Positions 11,856-22,350 of a stretch of DNA of 64,000 nt are shown in pieces. Under the pieces are notes generated by a model, which saw only the letters and a list, made by a program, of their open reading frames with translations, was not told where the DNA came from and did not search any database. Each line of letters starts with the position of its first letter. The stretch's first letter is position 1. The position numbers were made by a program, and so were the translations under genes. The DNA comes from Isoetes taiwanensis (taxonomy: Eukaryota; Streptophyta; Lycopodiopsida; Isoetales; Isoetaceae): the NCBI GenBank assembly GCA_021234155.1, contig JAJEKV010000014.1:19483513-19547512 (forward strand). Direction: 5' to 3'.

Positions 11856-12026
11856 CAAAGCAAAGGAAGAGGCCTATTTTGGTCTAATGGGGATGCACCC
11901 TGCATATGAGACGCTTGTCATAAGATAGGCCACCAGTGTGGGAAATTCAAATTATATAGAGTTTTATTTTCTTCATGCATCCACTATTAATGTTTAACAA
12001 ATCACAATGCAATGCATAGTTCGGTT

Positions 12027-12359
12027 GGATTTCCACTAACGGCAACTTTCAAGATGATGAGGCATCATAGTTTCCAGGCAGTAACATCGAATTGCCAATA
12101 GTTTATACTCTAAAGCCTTCCATTAACTGCAACACATAAACAATAATCACTATTTTTAGATATTTTTAGATGTTTTCTCCCTATGGCCACTAAAATATTG
12201 CTTCTACCATTGACAATTCAATGGAAACAACAAAAATAGTGCTAGCTATACAACTATCGAGAACTAATGGAAAGAGGGATGAACGATAGAATGTGACATG
12301 GGGATTCGCTATTGGCTTCTATTTTGAATGAATACTGCCACTGCCGTTAGTGGAAATCC
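12027..12359. repeat. MITE-like element, copy 1
   Basis: GGATTTCCACTAACGGCA at 12,027-12,044 is repeated as an exact 18-bp inverted copy at 12,342-12,359. The interior is about 300 bases, AT-rich and non-coding. Copies lie at 33,921-34,252 (direct) and 63,217-63,547 (inverted). I could not define a target-site duplication. Confidence 0.6.
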
Positions 12360-13085
12360 GGTCTTAGTAATATTTTGCAAGCTACACTTTTAACATCTCT
12401 TTATTACGTAACAATGAGGTACCGTGTAGTTCCGCAATCTTGCTCAAAATTTAGATGTCATGTCCAAATAGTCATCCCGCATATGATGCCACGTCCGAAT
12501 TAGATAGATATATAGACAAGGAGGAAGAAAAGGACGAAAAGAAGGTTGAAGTTTGCATTGCTCATACAACAACCTAGTACTTTGAAGCTTCCTCATACAA
12601 AGAACTGATATCCCTAGCAAGTTTGAACCTAGTTGGCAAATGCAAGGAAGCTATTTTACTGACATTTGCCTCCCTGAATGGTTACCATATTGATGGAAAA
12701 GAAGAGATGGTTGTTATTGGTATGAATCCAGGTGCCGTATAAAGAATATCAGAGCTTTTCTCTTGTACTTTCTACCATAATATTTCTTAAACCACTATAG
12801 AGACTGATGTTCACTGTGGTTGTAATTTGATCTCTTGAAAATAGAAAAAAATTTCCTTTGCTAGGTTGACTATCTTTATAGCTGCCTAACCATAAAAAAG
12901 GGAATATGGTTTTATGATTGCATTCATATGAAAAAATTCAAAAATTCCCAAAAATCCAAAATCTAGAAACCTTATGATCGCATTCATATGAAAAAATCCA
13001 AGCATTGATGTAGCATTTACTTTAGCCTAATTTAAGCCATGAGCATTCTATAGGCTTACTCTCAAGACCCTGTTTTCCTATTGAC

Positions 13086-13785
13086 TTTTTTTTTGTTTTT
13101 TGAAGAACGACAAACTTTATTGAAACTCCAAGCCAAAGGCCAGATACAAATGCAGAGGCGGGAATAAAATCTCAGAGGATAATCATGATCCACTGAATAG
13201 AACTACCAGCCTATGCATAAGACAACACACTCAAATAGGACTCAAATATCAAATGTCGCCATTGGGAGCAAGCGAAGAACAATGGTAGGCCTTAGCGATT
13301 CTAGCTTGTGCGGCCCTAGAGGACACCCGCAGAGGAATATCCAAACCCTGAAAGATACACAATCTTATGCATTTCCAGATAGACCACAACAACCATCCTG
13401 ATGCTAAATGAAATGCTTGGCTCTGCAACTTATTCCAAGTGTCCAGATAAATAGGCAGAAGCACTTGCTGACTTGTTAATGTCACATGAAAAAGAGAAAG
13501 TAGCCAAGACCAAACAAGCTGGAGATGATCACATAAAAAGAAACAATGCTCAATGGTCTTGTCCCTTTGCTTGCACGGTGGGCAGAGTGTTGACACTCGA
13601 GGATCAAATCTGTGGACAAGCACATTCACAGGAGGGCATCTGTGAAGAATCTGCCACCAAAGCACAGCCACCTTAGGATGGAGTAGTTTATCCCAAGTCC
13701 AAGTCCACATAACGCCTCCAACTAGGAGGTGAGAGTCAAGGGAGCACTTAGTGGATGGCAAAAGGATATCACCATTGACAAGCAA
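13086..13785 (-). pseudogene. LINE family 4 3' end: zf-RVT domain and poly(A) tail
   Basis: The minus-strand frame 13,785-13,249 encodes the C-terminal zinc-binding region typical of plant LINE ORF2 (zf-RVT): WDKLLHPKVAVLWWQILHRC, then CPPCKQRDKTIEHCFFLCDH and WLLWSIWK. The zinc ligands C-x2-C...H-x4-C are present. Downstream on the minus strand come AATAAAG (about 13,113-13,120) and an oligo-A tail (plus-strand T run, about 13,086-13,095). The element is 5'-truncated; more of the same reading lies up to about 14,000. It is homologous to the C-terminus of LINE family 2 (HETVEHCLVLCPHLQAAWDW). A direct copy lies at 35,206-35,763 and an inverted one at 61,587-62,491. Confidence 0.8.
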
Positions 13786-14917
13786 ATTTATACATAGAGT
13801 TCACAAGCCTATGCTCGTGAACACTCTGGTGGGAAACCCACATGCACCCTTCAATAGCCTCTGGAGCAACCAATGGCAGAGTACTAGCAACCTTTCACCA
13901 AATAGGTTTGTCCCATAGCTTTCCCTCCTCGGACCAAGTAAGCAAAAAGCATGATGCCCTTGCTTCCTTGACTCTGGCCCATTCTTTCTTTCGGTTTTCC
14001 AAGTTAGTTACTAAAATTTATGTACCGCATTTTCCTTCTCCTCGAGAGGATACTAAGCTTAATAACCATCGAGACTCCTTTTTCAACTACGAAGCTTGAG
14101 AGGCTCAACATAAGTTGGAATGTGTGTGTTGACATTGATGCCTTGTCACGTATGATTTTCAGTAGCTATTATACATATAATTTAGCAAATCTATAGGGTT
14201 TCACAAGTCCACCGTGATTTTATCCTGGAAGCTGAGAAAGTACATGAAAGGTTTTTCATAAATCAAAACACCTTGTTTCCATGTTTAAGCATGCTTCGTG
14301 TTTTCGTTTTCGGATCAAAGGGCAAATAGCCCATCATACTAGGCACATTCTAAAAAGTAAACGTTTCACAAATATATTTTTGAACTCGAGACACCTAATA
14401 TCAAATGCCATACGATAAAATAAAGAGTACTCCTTACATCTAATATCAAAGTAGCGGTCATGAAGCATAGAGATGTTACTCACTTTGGTCATTGTAGCCC
14501 CTAGTCTACTCTTTATATATTCAAGTCTAAGTCATTAGGAGTATAATAACCGGTAAAAGTGGGAGACAATGTGACACATATATAGAGGGATCACTTTATA
14601 TGGAATGTATGCTAATGAGAGAGATCTCAATCTTCGATATTTCAACAACACAAGAGATTTTCAACGCTGGACATAACAAATTTGAGGGCTTCAAATCTTC
14701 ATTTGTGTTTAGACTATGGTGTTACAATCTTGTGCACATCCAATTGATTCAGGAAATTCTGTGAAACTCATATAAGTGACTGAAAATTCAAAATATAGCA
14801 GAGTAGCCTAGAAGTTGAGGAGAATGCTTCCTTCTTTTCAACAGGTGTTTCCTTCATAGTCCTTAAGAATTAGTTGGCCTGAGTTCTAGAGTAGCGGGCA
14901 AGCTAAAAACTTGTAGG

Positions 14918-15049
14918 AATAGAATAGAATAGTTTTTTTAACGTCCACGAAGACCAATAGGTCATGGGACCCATATAATGGGCTAGTACAATCATTACTA
15001 CTAGGATTAAAAAACCCCTGCCTCGAAAGGTTTTCAAGAGAAAAACCTT
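14918..15049 (-). mobile_element. 5'-truncated LINE family 1 tail with 8-bp target duplication
   Basis: The minus strand reads CGAGGCAGGGGTTTTTTAAT, then a tract like TGGGACCC...TATTGGTCTTCGTGGACG, a short A run and (ATTCT)n. This is the same 3' terminus as the family-1 LINE ending at 11,855. It is flanked by TTGTAGGA at 14,911-14,918 and 15,050-15,057. The inverted copy of this region near 54,610 has a single TCCTACAA and no insert, so the empty site is present in the same window. Confidence 0.88.
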
Positions 15050-16019
15050 TTGTAGGACATTTTTCTAGGAAGCAAAAAATTTCGAAACCAATTTAAGGAC
15101 GTGAACAACATAGAACAATGATGGTCAATATTATATTGAATGTGGACCACCCAAAGATTCCATGGAATAAAGTAGTGACAAGGACAAGGTGACATGTGAG
15201 GACTAACCACCCAATTTGAGTCTAGATTTCTTAAAAACACGACATTGCCTCCGTTTAGTGTAGGCTTTCTGAGAGTAAAGAAAGTACATCATTCTTAATT
15301 ACAAAAATGATTGAAAATAACCCCAACTGATGTAAATGACGGCAAAGGTGAATCTTACAAGTAACCAAAAATTTGAAATTTAGAATGGTAGTCTAGGAGT
15401 TGAAGAGAAATTTCGTACTTTAAAATAGAGATTTTCCTTTAGATTAGCTGGCCATAATTCTAGATTAGCAGGCAAGCTAAAAGCTTGCAAGACATTTTTT
15501 TCTCTAAAAGCATGAAAAGTTCTTAAATCAACTAACACAGATAAGGATGTGAAAAACATAGAACATTGATGGCCAATATAGTACTATAATCACTCAAAGA
15601 CTCCATTGAATAAACTGGTGATAAAGACAAGGTGACATGTGAGGGCTAACCACCCATGTTGAGGCTAAAATTTTTGAAGCAATACTACCTCCATTTTGTG
15701 TGGGCATTTTAAGGGAAAACAAAGTGATTGAAAATATCCTCAATGTATGATTGCATTTAAATTTATATTTCTGAGAATTTAAATGCGCAAATACTCCACC
15801 AACTAGAGTTTTTTTTCCACCAAATTATCTTTTGGCAATGCCATAGCTTGTTCTACACTAATTACTTCAAGGCTTGTTGAAGCCCTTCTAATGCAATTAT
15901 GTATGGCAATGAAGTTCTCAAAGCTTATAGAATGGTCGACATACAAGTCACATTTAACAAAATAAGCAATGGGGTGGCAGAAGCGTACGGCCCCATGGAC
16001 ATTGGACACCCCAACTCAG

Positions 16020-16275
16020 GTATGTGTTCATGATAATCCAAGATAGTTGCTTGCTCATGCACAAGCCACGAAGTTGCTTGGGATCCCACCGGCATTCATA
16101 TTAGTGCTAGAGTTGAAATTATTAAGGGTTCTGAGAAACACTTGGTGGTCTATCGCCGCAGCTTGTCCCTTTCTCGTCACATCACACCGCCAAGTCAGTC
16201 CTTAGTAGTACCCAATATGGCTTCCTTATTGCAAGCCCCACATGTCAAAATATATAAAGTCATTGCAATAATCTA
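16020..16275 (+). pseudogene. LINE RT C-terminal scrap
   Basis: In the cleaner copies (37,911-38,160 and, inverted, 50,911-51,162) the reading contains GIHISARVEIIKGLRNTWWS and LSLSGHITLAKSVLSSTQYG. This resembles the 'LSLAGRVTLAKSVLSSIP' block after the RT active site in plant L1-type LINEs. No other domain of this element is nearby. Moderately sure. Confidence 0.5.
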
Positions 16276-16639
16276 AAATTTCATGTTGGCCAGTACTGAG
16301 GAGGATGGTATGATTAAGGTGGCTTATTTCAAATGCATCCTTTCAAAATGCACATGCGATCTAGGCATGATAAACTTCTCATTGTAGAGTAAAGTCATCA
16401 TTTCAAAATTCAGCCGAGGGCTCTTAAATAGTGAAGACGACTCTCCTAGTTTACGCCTTCTCACTGTATCCCTTTAGGTGCTCCTGCCTCCTCGTTCGCT
16501 CGCCCCTGCTTCTTGATCCCCGCTTCAGAGGCTTCTTCGCCCTCACCAGATCTCAAGATCTCTCTTCACAAGTTTATTAGATCTGTAGGTAAGATCCCAG
16601 ATCAGCATTTGCATCCAAGTCCATCCTTCGACTAGCTCT

Positions 16640-17290
16640 GCTTCAGAAAAGTCTGCTCCTGTCCTTCCTGCTAAGTACAAGAATTTTGGCGATGTTTTTG
16701 ATAAGGTAAGCTTCCGGAGCATCGTCCTTATGACTGCCCCATTGATCTTCAGCCAGGGACGACCCCGCCATTTGGCCCTATCTATGGCTTGTCGCCAACA
16801 GAATTGGAGATTTTGCGGACCTATATCGAGGAGAATCTTGCAACCGGGTTTATTCGACATTCTCGGGCCACCCATTGAGCTGCCATCTTCTTTGTTTCCA
16901 AGAAGGATGGTTCTTTCGCTAGTTGTGCATTATCGCTGCCTCAACAAGATCATTATGCGTAACCGCTTATCCTCTCCCTCGATTCCACGATACTTCACGA
17001 AAAATTGATCTTCGAGGTATCTATAATCTTATCCGCGATCGTGGAAGGTGATGAGTGGAAGACATCCTTTCAACTTCGGTATGGTCATTTTGAGTATACC
17101 ATCATGCCTTTCGCCTTACCAATGCTCCAAATGGCCTTTTCAAAGACATGGCTAACGATGTTTTTCGGGAGTTTTTGGATCTTTATGTTATCATCTATCT
17201 AGATGATATTCTGGTTTATTCGAAGACTTTGGAGGAGCATGAAGAACATGTCAGGAAGGTCCTTCAAAAGCTACGGGAACATGGAGTTTG
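16640..17290 (+). pseudogene. Chromovirus RT fragment, broken
   Basis: This is a plus-strand fragment of a Ty3/gypsy chromovirus reverse transcriptase. The pieces [20 protein letters not shown] (out of frame), [15 protein letters not shown], the TIMPF region and [20 protein letters not shown] are seen in different frames. Homology stops abruptly at about 17,290 after LQKLREHG, where the block shared with 7,459 begins. The cleaner direct copy is 38,520-39,180, so several frame breaks here may not be real. Confidence 0.8.
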
Positions 17291-17486
17291 ATGTTCAGCT
17301 CCAAAGAAACATGTGCCTTATTTGCTTCATGCTTATAGGAAAAAGACTTGAATTATTTAGTGTAGAACAAGCTAGCTAAAAGATAATTTGGTGGAAAAGA
17401 ACACTTCAGTTGGTGGAATTTTTGTGCATTCAAACCGTAATATAATAGATAGATAGTAATTTTTACGTCATGCAAAAATGGTTAAG

Positions 17487-20322
17487 GAGATGGCGCTAAG
17501 GAAAGCTTGGCGGTCGGGGTTCTGACGGCGAAACTTTGATCGGCGATATCTCTCTTTATCCGGTGTCGTCTTTCGCGTTTGGGCTCATTGGAAAGCTTGC
17601 TCCGAGCTCTTTCCGAAGGTGTATAGCATCAGCTATTTTGCATGTGGCTTTTGCCGCAAAACAGCTGATTTCCGGACTAGTTCGGGGTCATGGCTCCCGC
17701 CGCATGTGCTGATGGGGATCGGTTGAGCCTCATGGCTTGGGGCTGAAGCCAAGGGAGATGGCGAGGAGAAAGAATCCTCCAAAGAAAGGGAAGGGCTGGG
17801 GTCTCGCATGCATGAAGAGGCACGAGATGTAGGAAGTGGCATGCAATTGGTGGCGTAGATGAGGGAGCTCTTGGAATCCCTTCGGTTGAGAGGTATGTGG
17901 ATTGTTCTTCCTCTCAATATAATTCGAGACCCCGAAGAGATTGTGTTTTGGAGACTCCGGTCTTGATTCCATCAAGCATGCCCCCTTTAGAAACCGGATC
18001 CGTGATGCCCTTTTCCCCCGGCTTGGGAAGGGGTCACTTGCCGGTGATGTGCCCTCTTCTAGGGTGCATGTAGCCATGTGCCTCCCCGGGTGCCCCCGAT
18101 ACCTCTCTCGTGGTGCCGTATGCAGCCCCCAAGTCCTGTCGGTGCCCGGCCCCGGGCGAGCAATGACACTATTGCTCGCATCACTCTACCGGGTTTTCGA
18201 TTGATCAAGCGCATCGGAGTGTAGGACCGCCTGTTTCAAGAGGCTCAAATTTGTGGAGGATCATCACTCGCTGACTCAGCAGCTTCTTCGAGACTCCATG
18301 GATAGATATTGATCATACCGGGCATGTTCGCACCATTGAGAATCTAGTTTCATTTGCGGTATTGGGCTACTTCACGGGGTACATATTGGACACAAGGAGG
18401 TTTAGCTCTTGGCTTGCTGGACATCCGAGGCGGATTAGTTTGCCCGTGTATCGCCTCTCTCAAATTCCTACCAAATAATTTCTTCATAATCATGTTTGAG
18501 GCGAAGTCTTCCGTGGCGGCAATTGGTTAGTCGGGGTGGATACTTTGGGTGAATCATATGTGTTGTATCGATATATATACCCGCAATGTCCACCAGTTCT
18601 TTGATAGCAGTTAAAATCCCGTGTTGGTTCCAGATTCAGGATCTTCCTCCTGATCTGATGGTGCCTGATTTTTTGGTTTCTTTGGCTAATGGCCTGGGTG
18701 TATATTTGGCTCATTCTATTGTGCAGGTCCCCAAGATCCGTGTTGCTTTGCCTGCTTTGCAGCCTGTGCCCACTTCTCTTCCAGTGCGTAGTGGTCCTTG
18801 GCATTTTCCGATTGAAGCTTTTGAATGGCTCTGAGATCCGGCGGATGTTCCCATCTATTGTGCTACCATCTGACCCTGTTGATGATCCTGCTGGTGCTTG
18901 TGATGTGGTAAGGGTTGCGGGTGCTTATGCAGGGGCCCGGGATTCCTCTCTTCCTGAGGCAACAGGCGGAGGACTACGTGGTGCAGTGAATGGAGTTGGA
19001 CGAGGTGGTGGTGTGGTTGGGAGAGGTGGTGTGGGACGAGGCCGGGGCAGGCTTGCTGCTGGCCGCCCATGGGATGGCGGGGCTAGGGGACGTGGTGGCT
19101 CAGGGGAGGGCTCAGATGATTTGGTTGTGGCTAGGTCTGAGGACAGGGCTGTGGGAGGGGCTGCTGATCCTGCTGGGGATGTCCCGGTAGCGGTATGTGC
19201 TGAGCGTGAGGTGGCTGGAGCAGCCCGGTTGGAGGTAGAGACTAGTGTGGCACATGACTCTATGGAGGTGTCTGGGGGACTTCCAACACGTGTTGGAAGT
19301 GGAATATCACTTAGAGCGGCTATGGGTCACATTGCTGTGATTAATCCTCCAGCTCTAGATGATGACTCTATGGAGTGGGCTGATGGCCTGATGGGTAGGC
19401 ATGTGGGGCTGGACACTTCTCCTTCGGGATGAATAGGTCGATCCTCCGGAATGTGCGGGGTGCGGTCCTCTAGTAGTAAGAGGTCCCGTGTTTCTTTGGC
19501 ACTTCTCGGCAGCTAAGGCCCCGATATTGTTTGCATTCGGGGAGCATAAGTGTCACAGTGGGTGATATGTCCGTGCTCATGAATATGGTTGGTAGGCGCT
19601 TTGGCTCTATTGCTTCTTCTTCCGGGCAGACGGTGGGGGTACTCTTATTGCTTGAGGATGGATGTGCAGTGTCAATGCACGCAGCTGACAGCAGTTTGGC
19701 CTGCGGGCAATAATTAAGTGGTTGGAGGGAGGGCAGGAGTGGGGGGGGATTGTTAATGTTTATGCCCCTAATCAGCCTTCTCGGGTGCTTTATGGGCCAC
19801 AATCCGAATAAGGTTCGCGAGCCCTTGGTGGATCGCAGTTGCTTGGTTGCTGTTAGGGGACTTCAATATGGTAGAGCCAGTAGAGGATCGCCTGGGTTAC
19901 AGAACCCGTGTTGTGCATGGGTTTGAGAGGGACCGATGGTCTCGCTTTGTTGCGTGATTTGGCCTTGGTTGAGGTCCCCGAGACTTGTCTTTCACCTATT
20001 GTAATAGGCGATTGGCGTGGCCGGTATGCTAGGCATGACCGGTGCTATGCTTCCCCATGCGCCTTTGGATGGTGTGCCCTTTTGCACCGGAGTAACATTC
20101 GCCTACCTCCATTTCTGATCATTACCCTCGTGTTTTGTCGGTCAGGTGCGGTTGCCTCTCTCGCCCCTCTAGGACGGTGTTCCGCTTTGAACACCCTACC
20201 GGGCCGATGCGGATTTCTCGCCCGGCCGAGTTGTGGCTTGATACCTTTTCATCTTTGAAGCGTATGTCTGGTATGGTGACTGCGTTGGCCAGGGTGAAGC
20301 GTTTTTGCCAAGGTCTTTAGTA
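17487..20322 (+). mobile_element. LINE family 2, copy A (5' half)
   Basis: The element starts GAGATGGCGCTAAGG directly after the target AAAAATGGTTAAG. It covers the 5' UTR, ORF1 (DUF4283-like and RGG-rich parts) and the endonuclease part of ORF2. It ends inside ORF2 at about 20,322 (AGGTCTTTAGTAG), where the sequence jumps back to the flank GAATTTTTTTGCATTCAAAC. Copy B then repeats the same start, so this is a tandem duplication of about 2.9 kb including about 70 bases of flank. The stretch 18,580-19,430 is well preserved; the rest shows many small changes at CAG/CTG. Confidence 0.85.
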
Positions 20323-20599
20323 GGAATTTTTTTGCATTCAAACCGTAATATAATAGATAGATAGTAATTTTTACGTCATGCAAAAATGGTTAAGGAGATG
20401 GCGCTAAGGAAAGCTTGGCGGCCGGGGTTCTCGATGGCTAAACTTTGATCGGCGATATCTCTCTTATCCGTGTCAGTTTTTTGTGCTTGGGCTCATTGGA
20501 AAGCTTGCTCCGAGCTCTTTCCGAAGGTGTATAGCATCAGCTATTTTGCATGTGGCTTTTTGCCGCAAACAGCTGATCTCCGGACTAGTTTGGGGGTCA

Positions 20600-22345
20600 T
20601 GGCTCCTGCCAGACAGGCTGATGGGGGATCGGTTGAGCCTCATGGCTTGGGGCTGAAGCCAAGGGAGATGGCGAGGAGAAAGAATCCTCCAAAGAAAGGG
20701 AAGGGCGCTGGGTCTCGGCATGCATGAAGAGGCACGAGATGGTGGAAGTGGCATGCAATTGGTGGCGGCGAGATGAGGGAGCTCTTGGAATCCCTTCGTT
20801 GAGAGGTATGTGGATTGTTCTTCCTCTCAATATAATTCGGTGACCCCATGGGTGTGTTTTGGAGACTCCGGTCTTGATTCCATCAAGCATGCCCCCTTTA
20901 GAAACTGGATCTGTGATGCCCTTTTCCCCTGTGCTTGGGAAGGGGTCACTTGCTGGTGATGTGCCCTCTTCTAGGGTGCATGTAGCCGATGTGCCTCCCC
21001 GGGTGCCCCCGATACCTCTCGGGTGCCGGCATGCAGCCCCAAGTCCTCGTTGCTGGCCCGGCGGAGCAATGACACCGTTGCTTTCGCATCACTCGGTAGG
21101 GTTTTCAGATTGGATCAAGCGCCGCGGAGTGTAGGACTGCCTGCGTTTCAGAGGCTCAAATTTGTGGAGGATCATCACTGCTGACTCCGGCAGCTCTCTT
21201 CCAGAGACTCCATGGATAGATATTGATCATACCAGGCATGTTCAGACCATTGAGAATCTAGTTTCATTTGCGGTATTGGGCTACTTCACGGGGTACATAT
21301 TGGACACAAGGAGGTTTAGCTCTTGGCTTTGTCGGACATCCGAGGCGGATTAGTTTGCCCAGTATCGGGTCTCAAATTCCTACCAAATAATTTCTTCATA
21401 ATCATGTTTGAGGCTGAGTCTTCCGTGCGGCAATTGGTTAGTCGGGGGTGGATACTTTGGGTGAATCATATGTGTTGTATCAAGATATACTCCCAAGCAA
21501 TGTCCACCGCCTCTTTTGACAGCAGCTTAAAATCCCGTGTTGGTTCCATTCGGGATCTTCCTCCTGATCTGATGGTGCCTGATTTTTTGGTTTCTTTGGC
21601 TAATGGCCTGGGTGTATATTTGGCTCATTCTATTGTGCAGGTCCCCAAGATCCGTGTTGCTTTGCCTGCTTTGCAGCCTGTGCCCACTTCTCTTCCAAAG
21701 GCGTAGTGGTCCCCGCATTTTCTCTTCCGATTGAAGCTTTTGAATGGCTCGAGATCCCGGCGGATGTTCCCATCTATTGTGCTACCATCTGACCCTGTTG
21801 ATGATCCTGCTGGTGCTTCTGATGTGGTAGGGGTTGCGGGTGCTTATGCAGGGGCCCGGGATTCCTCTCTTCCTGAGGCAACAGGCGGAGGACTCCGTGG
21901 TGCAGTGAATGGAGTTGGACGAGGTGGTGGTGTGGTTGGGAGAGGTGGTGTGGGACGAGGCCGGGGTAGGCTTGCTGTTGGCCGCCCATGGGATGGCATG
22001 GCTAGGGGACGTGGTGGCTCAGGGGAGGGCTCAGATGATTTGGTTGTGGCTAGGTCTGAGGACAGGGCCGTGGGAGGGGCCAGCTGATCCCCGCCGGGGA
22101 TGTCCCAGAGCGGTATGTGCCGAAGTGAGGTGGCTGGAGCAGCCCGGTTGGAGGTAGAGACTAGTGTGGCCCATGACTCTATGGAGGTGTCTGGGGGACT
22201 TCCAACACGTGTTGGAAGTGGAATATCACTTAGAGCGGCTGTGGGTCACATTGCTGTGATTAATCCTCCAAATCTAGATGATGACTCGTGGGAGTGGGCT
22301 GATGGCCCGATGGGTAGGCATGTGGGGCTGGACACTTCTCCTTCC
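20600..22345 (+). pseudogene. LINE family 2 ORF1 (DUF4283-like, RGG-rich), copy B
   Basis: ORF1 encodes the RNA-binding chaperone-like protein of the element. It starts MAPARQADGGSVEPHGLGLK at 20,600. Pieces in changing frames match the clean copy C: the DUF4283-like core (NLVSFAVLGYFTGYILDTRR, PDFLVSLANGLGVYLAHSIV) and the Gly/Arg-rich stretch GVGRGGGVVGRGGVGRGRGR. At the point where copies A and C carry a frame break (GGCTCTGAG), copy B reads GGCTCGAG, which joins the core in frame to the RGG part. The many other frame breaks make it inactive as written. Confidence 0.75.
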
Positions 22346-22350
22346 GGGAT

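Larger units (their letters stand above)
11856..17486. repeat. ~5.6 kb block, direct copy at 33,755-39,374
   Basis: This block holds a MITE, a LINE family-4 3' end, a short LINE family-1 3' end, a LINE RT scrap and a chromovirus RT scrap (listed separately). It ends at the target of LINE family 2. The second copy has the same content in the same order and orientation. An inverted copy is split among 61,417-63,710, 54,467-55,375 and 49,900-51,966. Stretches with no recognised gene or element (12,360-13,080, 14,100-14,910, 15,060-16,020) are AT-rich and non-coding. Differences between the direct copies cluster on CAG/CTG. Confidence 0.85.

Noticed and set aside
18689-19432. 247-codon Gly/Arg-rich frame as an independent host RGG protein
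   Set aside because: It is the C-terminal part of LINE family-2 ORF1 in another frame and recurs in every copy.
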